Made by a program: the position numbers and the translations under genes. This document shows positions 18,943-32,925 of a stretch of 64,000 bases of DNA, piece by piece. The stretch spans positions 1-64,000 of the forward strand of contig JAJZSW010000004.1 in assembly GCA_021849505.1 (NCBI GenBank), written 5' to 3'. The number at the start of each line of letters is the position of its first letter. Within the stretch, counting starts at the first letter, position 1. Below the pieces are notes generated by a model. That model did no database searches, was not told where the DNA came from, and was given only the letters and a program-made list of their open reading frames with translations. Source of the DNA: Pseudomonadota bacterium (GTDB taxonomy: Bacteria > Pseudomonadota > Gammaproteobacteria > Burkholderiales > Rhodocyclaceae).

Positions 18943-20142
18943 ATGTCGGCTTCGCTCAACTCGCCATTGGGACCGCCCATGCCATCCGGACCGCGTGAAA
19001 TCGTCACCCCCTTCCGTCCCATCCCGCTCGCCGTGCCGGAGGGGATGAAACCGAACGAGTTCTTCAACAGCGCGGAGAACCTCGCCGACCTGATGCACAA
19101 CAACGGGCTGCTCCACAATCCCGAGGGCCTGCTGCTCTACCGCAAGGCGCTCGGGCACAGCAACCTGTTCGACTGCTCGATCATCTACAACACCTCGCAG
19201 CGCATCCTCGACCCGCTCGGCCGGCCGGTGCGCCGCACGCAGGTGCCGGAAGCGGTACGCAACGTCTGGAACCGCATGAACCAGATCCTCATCGCCTTCA
19301 TGCTGGAGCGCTATCCCGATCACGCAACGCATCTGGTGCTCGCCGGCGAGGCGAGCCTGGACGCCACCTGGCCGCTCACCTCGCCGGGGGTGCCATCGAT
19401 CCGCATGCTGCACAACCATTTCATCGTCTTCGACAAGCAGGCGCTCGCCGCCGCGCCGCTGGCCGATGCGCACAACCCGAACCTGACCGACGGCGGCCAG
19501 CATTCGCTGTTCCAGGCCACCATGCACGACGTCTACCAGGCCTTCTTCGACGCCCTCGACCTGGACATCCTCGTCCCCTGTGCGGCGGACGTGTCGCGCC
19601 TCGCGCTCACCGGCTACCCGCAGGGCCTGCCGAGCTGGGAAGTCCGCGGCGGCGCGGCGGCCCTGCGCGACGTGCGGTTCTGGAAGGAATACGACATCAT
19701 CCTCAAGGGTTTCATCGACTTCTACCGGACCTTCTTCGGCCAGGTGTCGACGCGCAATTCGCCGCTGCCGCGCGACATTCACTTCCCCCAGCTGGTCGAG
19801 GAAAAGCTGCTGTTCGACAACGCTTTCCTCACGGCCGCGAAGATGGTGCGCGACCAGTGCATCAGGGATGCGCAGTACGCGAACCTGATCCGCTGGCAGC
19901 CGGCCTTCAAGCAGCTGATCTACCGCAACGACGACGGTAAGCTGATCGTGACGATCAGCCAGAATTCGATCGGCAACGCCATCACCGAGCTGCTCGGCGT
20001 GGTGGTGAACCGCCGGCCGGACGCGGAGGCCTATGCCGCGGCCGAACCGGCCCTGCTCGATCAGCTGCTGGAAGTGCGCCGCCGGCTGGTCGCTGCCGAC
20101 CTCGGCGAAGGCATCGCCACGGCGCAGTGGGGTACGGACTGA
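18943..20142 (+). CDS. Conserved hypothetical protein (start uncertain)
   Basis: Long ORF with coding-like codon usage and no frame interruption; no family recognised. Confidence 0.65.
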   Translation: MSASLNSPLGPPMPSGPREIVTPFRPIPLAVPEGMKPNEFFNSAENLADLMHNNGLLHNPEGLLLYRKALGHSNLFDCSIIYNTSQRILDPLGRPVRRTQVPEAVRNVWNRMNQILIAFMLERYPDHATHLVLAGEASLDATWPLTSPGVPSIRMLHNHFIVFDKQALAAAPLADAHNPNLTDGGQHSLFQATMHDVYQAFFDALDLDILVPCAADVSRLALTGYPQGLPSWEVRGGAAALRDVRFWKEYDIILKGFIDFYRTFFGQVSTRNSPLPRDIHFPQLVEEKLLFDNAFLTAAKMVRDQCIRDAQYANLIRWQPAFKQLIYRNDDGKLIVTISQNSIGNAITELLGVVVNRRPDAEAYAAAEPALLDQLLEVRRRLVAADLGEGIATAQWGTD

Positions 20143-20167
20143 ATGCGCCGCCTGTATTTCCATTGCG

Positions 20168-20191
20168 AAAGTCGGCGCTGGCGGGATGGCA
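20168..20191 (+). repeat. Dispersed 24-bp repeat, copy B
   Basis: aaagtcggcgctggcgggatggca. Confidence 0.9.
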
Positions 20192-20297
20192 TCCCGTCCG
20201 GTGGCAAGACAGACTGCCAGGCTTGCCTTGCCCGGTCGATCAGCACATCAGCCCGAGAACGTCTCGGCGCGCCCCAGGTGCAAAGGTTTTGCACGAT

Positions 20298-21353
20298 TTA
20301 CAGGATCGCGTTGAACAGGTAGCCGACGATGACGATGCCGCTGGCGACGATGGCGACGTAGATGGCAATCAGGCGCAGCTTAAGCGCCTTGCGCAGGATG
20401 ATCATCTCGGGCAGCGACAGGGCGACGACGCTCATCATGAAGGCGAGCAGCGTGCCCATCGCGGCACCCTTGCCGTAGAGCGCTTCGACAATGGGAATCA
20501 CGCCCGCCGTGTTGGTGTACATCGGCACGCCAAGTCCGACTGCCGCCGGCACGGCCCACCAGGCTTCCTTGCCCATCAGCGTGGCCATCAGCTCCTGCGG
20601 CACGTAGCCATGGATGCCGGCGCCGATGGCGATGCCGACCATCACGTAGGGCCAGACGCGGCCGACGATTTCCTTGACGCTGCTCCATGCGCTGGCGAAG
20701 CGCTCCGGCCAGGTAGGCCGATCCATGTTCGCGCTCACCGCGCCGCCACTCTGGATGGCGACCACCCAGTCTTCGAGGTAGCGTTCCAGGTTGAGCCGGG
20801 CCAGAATCATGCCGGCGACCACCGCCAGCGCGATGCCGAAGCCGAAGTACAAGGCGGCGACTTTCCAGCCGAACATCGCGGCGAGCATGACGACCGCGAT
20901 CTGGTCGATCATCGGCGCGGCGATGAGAAAGGTGAGCGTGATGCCGAGCGGCACCCCGGCCGACAGGAAGCCGATGAACAGGGGCACCGCCGAACAGGAA
21001 CAGAAGGGCGTGACGGCGCCGAGCAGCGCGGCGAGCAGGTAGTTGACCGACGCCGCCCGGCCGGCCAGCATGGCGCGCGTGCGTTCCGGCGTGAAGAAGG
21101 TATGCACGATGCCCATCACGAACACGATGCCGGCGAGCAGCAGCAGCACCTTCGGCGTGTCGTAGACGAAGAAATGCACCGCCTCGGCGAAACGCGTGCC
21201 GCGCTCCAGCCCGAGCGCCGCGACGACAGTGTCGGCGAAGGGAATAAGCTGGCTGTAGACCGCGACCCAGACAACGGCGGCGATGGCAATGCCGATCAGC
21301 CATTTCGCCAAAATCGGCGCTGGCGGGACGGCACCCGCATTGATTCCGCTCAT
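20298..21353 (-). CDS. Permease of the YraQ/ArsP-type (PF03773-like)
   Basis: AVTPFCSCSAVPLFIGFLSAGVPLGITLTFLIAAPMIDQ signature, multi-TM. Confidence 0.85.
   Translation of the reverse strand: MSGINAGAVPPAPILAKWLIGIAIAAVVWVAVYSQLIPFADTVVAALGLERGTRFAEAVHFFVYDTPKVLLLLAGIVFVMGIVHTFFTPERTRAMLAGRAASVNYLLAALLGAVTPFCSCSAVPLFIGFLSAGVPLGITLTFLIAAPMIDQIAVVMLAAMFGWKVAALYFGFGIALAVVAGMILARLNLERYLEDWVVAIQSGGAVSANMDRPTWPERFASAWSSVKEIVGRVWPYVMVGIAIGAGIHGYVPQELMATLMGKEAWWAVPAAVGLGVPMYTNTAGVIPIVEALYGKGAAMGTLLAFMMSVVALSLPEMIILRKALKLRLIAIYVAIVASGIVIVGYLFNAIL
21310..21333 (+). repeat. Dispersed 24-bp repeat, copy C (inside permease N-terminal codons)
   Basis: aaaatcggcgctggcgggacggca. Confidence 0.9.
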
Positions 21354-21586
21354 GACGCCAGCCAGCCGTCGATCTTGTCCTTGCCTGGGATGCCGCCGGC
21401 GTGCACCACCTTGCCGTCGATGACGACGCCCGGCGTGCTCATCACGCCGTAGCGCATGATGTCCTGGATCTCTTCGACCTTTTCGATCTGCACGGCGACG
21501 CCCCTGGCGGCGGCGGCCTCCTCGATGAGCTTGAAGGTGGTCTTGCAGCTGGCACAACCGGTGCCGAGGACTTTGATGTTCTTCAT
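21350..21586 (-). CDS. Small thioredoxin-like protein (CASCK redox motif)
   Basis: MKNIKVLGTGCASCKTTFKLIEEAA...VMSTPGVVIDGKVVHAG; overlaps neighbours. Confidence 0.88.
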   Translation of the reverse strand: MKNIKVLGTGCASCKTTFKLIEEAAAARGVAVQIEKVEEIQDIMRYGVMSTPGVVIDGKVVHAGGIPGKDKIDGWLAS

Positions 21587-22659
21587 GACCTTGCTCCTTG
21601 TTCGTACCAGGGTTTGGTGGCATTCACCACCTTGACGACCAGCAGCATCACCGGCACCTCGATCAGCACGCCGACCACGGTCGCCAGCGCCGCGCCCGAC
21701 TCGAAGCCGAACAGCGAGATCGCGGCGGCGACGGCCAGTTCGAAGAAGTTGCTGGCACCGATCAGCGCCGACGGGCAGGCGACGGAGTGCTTTTCGCCGA
21801 CCTGCCGGTTGAGCCAGTAGGCGAGACTGGAATTGAAGAACACCTGGATCAGGATCGGCACGGCCAGCAGCGCGATGATCAGCGGCTGCTCGATGATGGC
21901 CTTGCCCTGGAAGGCGAACAGCAGCACCAGCGTGGCGAGCAGGGCCGTGATCGACCAGGGGCCGATTTTCGCCATGACCGCATCGAAATGCGCCGGTCCC
22001 TTTTTCAGCAGCCTCTTGCGCCAGAGCTGGGCAAGTGCGAGCGGGATGACGATGTAGAGCACGACGGAAGTCACCAGCGTGTCCCACGGCACGACTATCG
22101 CCGAGATGCCGAGCAGCACGCCGACGATGGGCGCGAAGGCGAACACCATGATCGTGTCGTTGAGGGCCACCTGCGAGAGCGTAAATAGCGGATCGCCGTT
22201 GGTCAGGCGGCTCCAGACGAAGACCATCGCCGTGCACGGCGCGGCGGCTAGCAGGATCAGGCCGGCGATGTAACTGTCGATCTGGTCGGCCGGCAGATAC
22301 GGCGCGAACAGATGGCGGATGAAGATCCAGCCGAGCAGCGCCATCGAGAAAGGTTTGACCAGCCAGTTGACAACCAGCGTGACGCCGATGCCCTTCATAT
22401 GGGTTTTCACTTCGGCGAGGGCGCCGAAGTCGACCTTGATCAGCATCGGGATGATCATGATCCAGATCAGCAGGCCGACCGGCAGGTTGACCCGGGCAAT
22501 CTCCATGTGGCCGAGCGCCTGGAACGGCGCGGGGAACCACTGGCCGAGACCGATGCCGACGAGGATGCAGAGGAAGACCCAAAGCGTCAGCCAGCGCTCG
22601 AAGAAGGACATGGGCGCGCCGGCGGCGACTTTGGCGGTGACTTCGCACTGGGCCGACAT
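21583..22659 (-). CDS. ACR3-family arsenite efflux transporter
   Basis: LIWIMIIPMLIKVDFGAL, AAAPCTAMVFVWSRLTNGDP, NDTIMVFAFAPIVG. Confidence 0.93.
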   Translation of the reverse strand: MSAQCEVTAKVAAGAPMSFFERWLTLWVFLCILVGIGLGQWFPAPFQALGHMEIARVNLPVGLLIWIMIIPMLIKVDFGALAEVKTHMKGIGVTLVVNWLVKPFSMALLGWIFIRHLFAPYLPADQIDSYIAGLILLAAAPCTAMVFVWSRLTNGDPLFTLSQVALNDTIMVFAFAPIVGVLLGISAIVVPWDTLVTSVVLYIVIPLALAQLWRKRLLKKGPAHFDAVMAKIGPWSITALLATLVLLFAFQGKAIIEQPLIIALLAVPILIQVFFNSSLAYWLNRQVGEKHSVACPSALIGASNFFELAVAAAISLFGFESGAALATVVGVLIEVPVMLLVVKVVNATKPWYEQGARS

Positions 22660-22660
22660 G

Positions 22661-23155
22661 TCAGGCCTTCGATTGCAGGGCGTGGATGTGACGCGCGGCA
22701 AAGTTGGCTTCGTCCGGGCTCATGCCTTCGAGCGGCAAGGCGAGGAAGGCATCGACGCGCGCTCTGAGTTCCTGATAGGCCTTTTCGAAGGCTTCCCGAC
22801 GGGCCTCGAGCGGTTCGACATGGGCCGGGTCGTCGATACCCCAGTGGGCCGTCGTCGGGTGGCCGGGCCAAACCGGGCAGACTTCCCTGGCTGCGTTGCC
22901 GCAGACCGTGAATATGTAATCAAAGCGGAGAGCGTCCGGTGCGGCAAATTCGTCCCAGGACTTGCTGCGCGCGCCAGCGCAGGAGATGCCGTGTTTCTGC
23001 AAGGTTTCGAGCGCGACGGGATTCACCTGTCCGGCCGGCTTGCTGCCGGCGGAATACGCCTTCACGCGGCCATGGCCGAGGTGGTTGAACAGCATCTCGC
23101 CGAGGATCGACCGGGCCGAATTGCCGGTGCACAGAACGAGGATGTTGATGGTCAT
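22661..23155 (-). CDS. arsC: Arsenate reductase ArsC, LMW-PTP-like
   Basis: NILVLCTGNSARSILGEMLFNHLG, TVCGNAAREVCPVWPG. Confidence 0.92.
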   Translation of the reverse strand: MTINILVLCTGNSARSILGEMLFNHLGHGRVKAYSAGSKPAGQVNPVALETLQKHGISCAGARSKSWDEFAAPDALRFDYIFTVCGNAAREVCPVWPGHPTTAHWGIDDPAHVEPLEARREAFEKAYQELRARVDAFLALPLEGMSPDEANFAARHIHALQSKA

Positions 23156-23165
23156 CGATAACTCC

Positions 23166-23525
23166 TTATGCGGGAAGCCGGGCGCGCCGACGGGTGATGG
23201 TGGAACTGACCGCGGTCTTGGGCAGGCAATTTTCCACGCTGGCGCCGTTGCAGCAGTTCCGCGTCAGGAAGGCGATCAGTTCATCCATCGCCGCGTAGTG
23301 GGCCGCGTAATAGATGAAGCGGCCTTCCTGCCGCGCTGCCAGCAGGCCGGCCTGGGTCAGCGTCTTGAGGTGGAAGGACAGCGTGTTGGCGGGAATGCCC
23401 AGCTGCGCGCCGATCTCGCCGGCGGCCAGTCCCGCCGGGCCGGTTTCGACAAGCAGGCGGAACAGCGCGAGTCGGGTTTCCTGCGCCAGGGCAGCGAGGG
23501 CGGTGACGGCATCTGTCGTTTTCAT
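23166..23525 (-). CDS. arsR: ArsR-family transcriptional regulator
   Basis: LAQETRLALFRLLVE...IGAQLGIPANTLSFHLKTLTQAGLL; first gene of the ars cluster. Confidence 0.9.
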   Translation of the reverse strand: MKTTDAVTALAALAQETRLALFRLLVETGPAGLAAGEIGAQLGIPANTLSFHLKTLTQAGLLAARQEGRFIYYAAHYAAMDELIAFLTRNCCNGASVENCLPKTAVSSTITRRRARLPA

Positions 23526-23599
23526 TTCATTATTTCCAGAACTTTCGAAATGTTAGGACAAAAATATCGGGAAGTCCAGCTTCCCGATTTCGTGATGCG

Positions 23600-25483
<1,884 letters not shown>

Positions 25484-25518
25484 GCTATAGCCTCTCTTTC
25501 ACCTTTAACCGTCTGATT

Positions 25519-26154
25519 CTATGTCAACCGCTTCTTCCTGGCCAGCAGATACAACTCGGCGCTGCGATCCCGCGACGCCGCCGGCTTGCGTGTCGTCAGC
25601 GTCTCGAAAACCGCCTGCATCTCCTTGCGCAACTCCATGAAACCCGCACCCTGAAAGACCTTGACCAGGAGATCACCTCCCGGCTTCAGATGTTGACGTG
25701 CGAAATCGAGCGTAAGTTCAGCCAGATAGATCACTTGAGCACTGTCCGTGGCTGCAATACCTGTCATATTGGGCGCCATGTCCGACAAAACAAGGTCGAC
25801 CTGCCGTCCCGCCAGCGCTGACTTCAACCGTTCCAGCACCGCATCCTCGCGGAAGTCGCCCTGGATGAATTCGACGCCGGGCATCGGTTCGAAATCCAGC
25901 AGGTCGAGCGCGATCAGCCGCCCGCCGGGCTGGATGCGCTTCACCGCGTACTGGCACCAGCTGCCGGGCGTCGCGCCGAGGTCGACGACGGTCATACCCG
26001 GCTTGAGCAGGTGGTCCTTCTCGTCGATCTCTTTGAGCTTGAACACCGCGCGCGCACGCCAGCCCTCCTTCTGCGCCTGCTGCACATAGGGATCGTTGAT
26101 ATGCGCCTGCATCCACTGCTTGCTTTTCTTTTTCTGCTTCGTCGTCCAGCTCAT
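25519..26154 (-). CDS. rlmE: 23S rRNA (uridine2552-2'-O)-methyltransferase
   Basis: [44 protein letters not shown]. Confidence 0.95.
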   Translation of the reverse strand: MSWTTKQKKKSKQWMQAHINDPYVQQAQKEGWRARAVFKLKEIDEKDHLLKPGMTVVDLGATPGSWCQYAVKRIQPGGRLIALDLLDFEPMPGVEFIQGDFREDAVLERLKSALAGRQVDLVLSDMAPNMTGIAATDSAQVIYLAELTLDFARQHLKPGGDLLVKVFQGAGFMELRKEMQAVFETLTTRKPAASRDRSAELYLLARKKRLT

Positions 26155-26181
26155 TTTGTCCAGCTCATCTAAAATCCGCCC

Positions 26182-26550
26182 ATGAACCCATTATCGCCTA
26201 CCGAAGTCCGTGCGCTGCGCGCGGCCGCGCATCATCTCAACCCGACCGTCGCCATCGCCGGCAACGGCCTGACACCCAACGTCCTGAAAGAAATCGACCT
26301 TTCGCTCAAATCCCACGAGCTGATCAAGGTCAAGCTCCACGGCATCGAGCGCGAGGAGCGCGCCGCCCTGCTCGAACAGATCTGCGCCGAACTCGACTGC
26401 GCGCCCGTGCAGCACATCGGCAACATCCTCGTCTTTTGGCGCCCCAAACCGGAAGGTGCGGTTGAAGACACCAAACCCAGACGTCGCAAACCCGCCCCGA
26501 AGAACAAGAAGCAGGCCGCCGCCGCGCTGGAAAAGAAGGCGCGCAAGTAG
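26182..26550 (+). CDS. yhbY: Ribosome-associated CRM-domain RNA-binding protein
   Basis: [20 protein letters not shown]...[16 protein letters not shown]. Confidence 0.92.
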   Translation: MNPLSPTEVRALRAAAHHLNPTVAIAGNGLTPNVLKEIDLSLKSHELIKVKLHGIEREERAALLEQICAELDCAPVQHIGNILVFWRPKPEGAVEDTKPRRRKPAPKNKKQAAAALEKKARK

Positions 26551-26555
26551 CACTG

Positions 26556-26578
26556 TGCCGTCTTGCCGGCGCCGACTT

Positions 26579-26579
<1 letters not shown>
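26556..26579 (-). repeat. Dispersed 24-bp repeat, copy D (yhbY/uvrB convergent junction)
   Basis: tgccgtcttgccggcgccgacttt. Confidence 0.88.
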
Positions 26580-28627
<2,048 letters not shown>

Positions 28628-28731
28628 AAGACATAAGAGCCGGTTTTTTGATTGCCGCACTGCGGCAGAAATGCGCGATTGGGCTATTATTGCGCGATTC
28701 CCCTCTCACATTTTTCAGGAGCTTTGCCGTC

Positions 28732-29940
28732 ATGAGCACTTCACTCTTCGCCAACGTCGAAATGGCCCCCCGCGACCCGATCCTGGGCCTGACCGAAGCC
28801 TACAACGCCGAAAAGAATCCCGCGAAAGTGAATCTGGGGGTGGGCGTGTATTTCGGCGACGACGGCAAGATCCCGCTGCTCGCCGCCGTCAAGCAGGCCG
28901 AGCAGGCCCGCCTCGCGGCCCAGCCGCCGCGCGGCTACCAGCCGATCGAAGGCACGCCCGCCTACAACGGCGCCGTGCAGGGCCTGCTGTTCGGCAAGGA
29001 ATCCGACATCGTCGGTTCCGGCCGCGCCGCGACCTTCCAGTGCCTCGGCGGCACGGGCGCCCTGCGCGTCGGCGCCGACTACCTGAAGGCCCTGCTGCCC
29101 GGTTCCACCGTTTACATCAGCGACCCGAGCTGGGAGAACCACCGCCAGCTCTTCGAAGCCGTCGGCTTCAAGGTCGACACCTACGCCTATTACGATCCCG
29201 CCACGCGCGGCGTCAATTTCGCCGCCATGAAGGCCTCGCTGGCCGCGATGCCGCCGAAGTCCATCGTGCTGCTGCACGCCTGCTGCCACAACCCGACCGG
29301 CGCCGACCTGACCGCCGCCCAGTGGAAGGAAGTCGTCGCCGCGATCAAGGAGCGTGATCTCGTCGCCTATCTCGATATGGCCTACCAGGGCTTCGCCGAA
29401 GGCATCGAGCAGGACGGCGAGTCCGTCAGCCTGTTCGCCGCGTCCGGCCTGCAGTTCTTCGTCGCCAGTTCCTTCTCCAAGTCCTTCTCGCTGTACGGCG
29501 AGCGCGTCGGCGCGCTGACCGTCGTCACCGCCAGCAAGGACGAAGCGGCCCGCGTCACCTCGCAGATCAAGCGCCTGATCCGCACCAACTATTCCAACCC
29601 GCCCACCCATGGCGGTGCGATCGTCGCGGCCGTGCTGACCAGCCCCGAACTGCGCAAGATGTGGGAAGACGAACTCGGTGGCATGCGCGACCGCATCCGC
29701 ACGATGCGCGCCAGCTTCGTCGCGAAGCTCAAGGAAGCGGGCACGGCACAGGACTTCGGCTTCATCAACGTGCAGCGCGGCATGTTCTCCTACACCGGCC
29801 TGACCGCCGCCCAGGTCGAGAAGCTGCGCGCCGAGTACGGCATCTACGCCGTCGGTACCGGCCGCATCTGCGTCGCCGCCCTGAACACGCGCAACATCGA
29901 TTACGTGGTCAAGGCAGTCGCAGCCGTGCTGAAGGGCTGA
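28732..29940 (+). CDS. Aspartate/aromatic aminotransferase
   Basis: MAPRDPILGLTEAYNAEKNPAKVNLGVGVY; ASSFSKSFSLYGERVG PLP lysine. Confidence 0.95.
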   Translation: MSTSLFANVEMAPRDPILGLTEAYNAEKNPAKVNLGVGVYFGDDGKIPLLAAVKQAEQARLAAQPPRGYQPIEGTPAYNGAVQGLLFGKESDIVGSGRAATFQCLGGTGALRVGADYLKALLPGSTVYISDPSWENHRQLFEAVGFKVDTYAYYDPATRGVNFAAMKASLAAMPPKSIVLLHACCHNPTGADLTAAQWKEVVAAIKERDLVAYLDMAYQGFAEGIEQDGESVSLFAASGLQFFVASSFSKSFSLYGERVGALTVVTASKDEAARVTSQIKRLIRTNYSNPPTHGGAIVAAVLTSPELRKMWEDELGGMRDRIRTMRASFVAKLKEAGTAQDFGFINVQRGMFSYTGLTAAQVEKLRAEYGIYAVGTGRICVAALNTRNIDYVVKAVAAVLKG

Positions 29941-29967
29941 TTTGCCGCTATACTTCGCGTCCCTTTC

Positions 29968-30042
29968 GGGCGGCTAGCTCAGCGGTAGAGCACTGCCTTC
30001 ACACGGCAGGGGTCACAGGTTCGAACCCTGTGCCGCCCACCA
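29968..30042 (+). tRNA. tRNA-Val (CAC)
   Basis: GGGCGGCTAGCTCAGCGGTAGAGCACTGCCTTCACACGGCAGGGGTCACAGGTTCGAACCCTGTGCCGCCCACCA. Confidence 0.96.
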
Positions 30043-30051
30043 AAACACCCC

Positions 30052-30083
30052 AAAGGGCCCGGATGATTCTCCGGGCCCTTTTC
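30052..30083 (+). terminator. Rho-independent terminator after tRNA-Val
   Basis: AAAGGGCCCGG-atgattct-CCGGGCCCTTTT hairpin plus T run. Confidence 0.85.
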
Positions 30084-30108
30084 GATTTCCGCGCGGGATT
30101 CACCGGTC

Positions 30109-31122
30109 CTAGAAGTCGGCATCCAGCACGACGCGGTAGCGCGCCTTGCCGGAGCGCAGGTGCGCGAGCGCCTCATTGACCCGGCTCATCGGGAAATGCT
30201 CGACCTGCGGCTCGATCCGGTGCCGGACGCAGAAGTCCAGCATCTGCGCCATGTCGGTCGGCGAGCCGATCGCGGATCCGGACACGCACTTCTGCCCGTC
30301 AAGCAGCGAGAACACCTTGACCGGCACCGGTTCGAGCACCGCCCCGACGAAATGCAGCCGGCCGTGCGGCGCCAGCGTCGAGATGAGCGCCGGCCAGTCG
30401 AGCGGCACATTCACGGTCACGATGAGCAGGTCCAGCTTCTTCGCAAGCTGCGCGATGGCTTCCGGGTCGGTGCTGGACACGACGCGATGGGCCCCCAGCG
30501 CCTTGGCTTCCCTGGACTTCGCTGGCGAGGACGTGAAGGCGGTGACCTCGCAGCCCCAGGCCTTGGCGAACTTGACCGCCAGATGACCGAGGCCGCCGAT
30601 GCCGACGACGCCGACCCGACTCAGGGGCGAGATGTCATAGGCAATGAAGGGCGTGAAGACGGTGATGCCGCCGCAGAACAGGGGCCCTGCCACCGCTGGG
30701 GATAGCCCTGCGGGCAGGGGCACCGCCCAGGGCCACTGGGCGCGCACGCGTTCCGCAAACCCGCCGGGATGGTTGGAGATGGTCGCCCTGCTGTCGGCGC
30801 ACTGGTGATGCTCCCCGCCCAGGCAGGAAGCACAATGCAGGCAACTGCTGTTGGCCCAGCCGACACCCACCCGTTGCCCGATCTCCAGGCCCCTGGCCTG
30901 CGGCCCCATGGCGACGACGCGCCCGACGATTTCATGGCCGGGCACGATGGGATAGGTGGTGAATTGCCAGTCGTTGTCGATCATCGACAGGTCGGAATGG
31001 CAGACCCCGCAATGCTCGACCGCGATCTCGACCTCGTCGTCGCCCAGCGGGCCGGGTTCGTATTCGTAGAGCTCCAGCTTCTGGCCGGGTGCCTTGGCAG
31101 CCCATGCGCGTATCTTGCCCAT
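30109..31122 (-). CDS. Zinc-dependent alcohol/aldehyde dehydrogenase
   Basis: GVCHSDLSMID, GHEIVGRVVAMG, CxxC zinc cluster, VGVVGIGGLGHLAVKFAKAWG. Confidence 0.93.
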   Translation of the reverse strand: MGKIRAWAAKAPGQKLELYEYEPGPLGDDEVEIAVEHCGVCHSDLSMIDNDWQFTTYPIVPGHEIVGRVVAMGPQARGLEIGQRVGVGWANSSCLHCASCLGGEHHQCADSRATISNHPGGFAERVRAQWPWAVPLPAGLSPAVAGPLFCGGITVFTPFIAYDISPLSRVGVVGIGGLGHLAVKFAKAWGCEVTAFTSSPAKSREAKALGAHRVVSSTDPEAIAQLAKKLDLLIVTVNVPLDWPALISTLAPHGRLHFVGAVLEPVPVKVFSLLDGQKCVSGSAIGSPTDMAQMLDFCVRHRIEPQVEHFPMSRVNEALAHLRSGKARYRVVLDADF

Positions 31123-31186
31123 CGAATCGCTCCTCATATCAGACAATCGTCAGCGCATTTTACGCGGGCACGCTCGCCAGCCGGCC

Positions 31187-32449
31187 TCACGCGGCGACGG
31201 GGAGTTGCGCCCAGCTCGTCGTGTAGCACGGCGACATCCTTGCGCGCTTCATCTTCCAGCGCTTGTCGACTCCCTCGGCGGCCGAGCGCAGGGTACCCCG
31301 CCCCCAGATCGCGTTGATGCGGTCCAGCGCCTGCATCAGGCGGGAGTTGTCCTGCGCCGGCGAGAACAGGCTCATCTGCCGGTTCGCCGCATCCGTCAGC
31401 TCGAGCAACGCGACCCCCGCCTTCTGGTAGGCGAAACCGGGGCGGTAGATGCGCTTGAGCCCCCACAAGGCCGCCTGCGTCAGGCGCAGGGTGTCGTCGG
31501 TCGCTTCCGGCAGCGGGATGGTCAGTCCGCGCTGGTACTGCGGCGCGTCCTTGTGCGGGTTGGTGCGGATGTAGACCTGCAGCATGCCGGCCAGCGATCC
31601 CTGCACGCGCAGCCTCTCCGCCGCGCTGGCGATGTAGCTCGCCACGGCTTCCTTGAGCTGCGGCAGGTCATACACATAGCTGCCGAACGAACGCGATGAC
31701 TGGATCTGCTGCTTGTTGGACGCGACCTCTTCCAGCGCCAGGCAGGGGATGCCGTTCAGCTCGGCCACCGTGCGCTCGACCACGACCGAGAACTCCCGGC
31801 GCAGGGTCTTGGCATCGGCGGTCCGGAGGTCTTCGACAGTGGCGATGCCCCGGGCGGCAAGCTGCTTCGTGAGCCGCGGGCCGATGCCCCAGACCTCACT
31901 GACCTCGATACGGGAGAACAGTCCGGAACGCTCGGCTGCCGTCAAGCGGCTGAAGTCGCAAACCCCGTCCGTTCCGGCCAGCCCCTTCTTTGCGCAGTGG
32001 TTCGCCAGCTTGGCGAGCGTCTTCGTGTCGGCGATGCCGACGCAGACGGGGATGCCCACCCACTGCTTGACCTGCCGGCGTATCCGCCGGCCGAACTCGA
32101 CCAGGTCGAACTGCCCGAACCCGTCCAGGCCGAGGAAGCATTCGTCGATGGAGTAGATCTCGTGGTCCGGGGCGTATTGCCCGAGGATCGCCATCACCCG
32201 GTTGCTCATGTCGGCGTACAGGGCGTAATTGCTGCTGAGGGCGACGATGCCGTGCTCCCTGGCCAGGTCGCGCATCTGGAACCACGGGGTGCCCATCCTG
32301 ACGCCGAGCGCCTTGACCTCGTTGCTGCGCGCCACGGCGCAGCCGTCGTTGTTGGACAGGACGACGACCGGCCGGCCTTCGAGCCGGGGAGCGAAGACCC
32401 GTTCGCAGGAGACGTAGAAGTTGTTGCAGTCGACCAGCGCGATGGGCAT
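31187..32449 (-). CDS. umuC: DNA polymerase V catalytic subunit (Y family)
   Basis: [35 protein letters not shown]. Confidence 0.94.
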   Translation of the reverse strand: MPIALVDCNNFYVSCERVFAPRLEGRPVVVLSNNDGCAVARSNEVKALGVRMGTPWFQMRDLAREHGIVALSSNYALYADMSNRVMAILGQYAPDHEIYSIDECFLGLDGFGQFDLVEFGRRIRRQVKQWVGIPVCVGIADTKTLAKLANHCAKKGLAGTDGVCDFSRLTAAERSGLFSRIEVSEVWGIGPRLTKQLAARGIATVEDLRTADAKTLRREFSVVVERTVAELNGIPCLALEEVASNKQQIQSSRSFGSYVYDLPQLKEAVASYIASAAERLRVQGSLAGMLQVYIRTNPHKDAPQYQRGLTIPLPEATDDTLRLTQAALWGLKRIYRPGFAYQKAGVALLELTDAANRQMSLFSPAQDNSRLMQALDRINAIWGRGTLRSAAEGVDKRWKMKRARMSPCYTTSWAQLPVAA

Positions 32450-32451
32450 CG

Positions 32452-32880
32452 CTAAACCTTGTGGATGCTCCAGCGCACGACGCCCCATACCGCGAGCTCC
32501 TGGTCGCCCGCGACGAGGATGTCCCCGTGGCCGGGATTGCCCGAGCGCAGCAGGATGCCATGCGGCAACAGGCAGAGCTGCTTGACGGTGAAGCTGCCGT
32601 CGATGACGGCAATCACGACGCAGCGGTCCTGCGGCTCCAGCGCACGGTCCACGACGAGCAGATCGCCGTCATGGATGCCGAAGCCGGTCATCGAATGCCC
32701 CTGCACGCGAATGAAGAAGGTGGCTTCCTGGTGCTCGATCAGGTGCTCGTCGAGGCTGAGGCGTTCTTCGTGGTAATCCGTCGCCGGGGACGGGAAGCCC
32801 GCGGGGACAGGCCGTGCCAGTACAGGGCATCCCGGCAACGGGATGCACGGCAAAGGCAGGCTGACCCAAGGTGTTTCCAT
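32452..32880 (-). CDS. umuD: UmuD/LexA-type S24 peptidase
   Basis: [48 protein letters not shown]; adjacent to umuC. Confidence 0.93.
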   Translation of the reverse strand: METPWVSLPLPCIPLPGCPVLARPVPAGFPSPATDYHEERLSLDEHLIEHQEATFFIRVQGHSMTGFGIHDGDLLVVDRALEPQDRCVVIAVIDGSFTVKQLCLLPHGILLRSGNPGHGDILVAGDQELAVWGVVRWSIHKV

Positions 32881-32895
32881 GAACACCATGCTAGT

Positions 32896-32907
32896 GAACG
32901 TTCGTTC
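32896..32907. promoter_or_regulatory. Candidate LexA/SOS box GAACGAACGTTC (reverse strand) upstream of umuDC
   Basis: GAAC-N4-GTTC dyad 16 bp from the umuD start. Confidence 0.5.
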
Positions 32908-32925
32908 TCCTGTCAACCATCCTGC

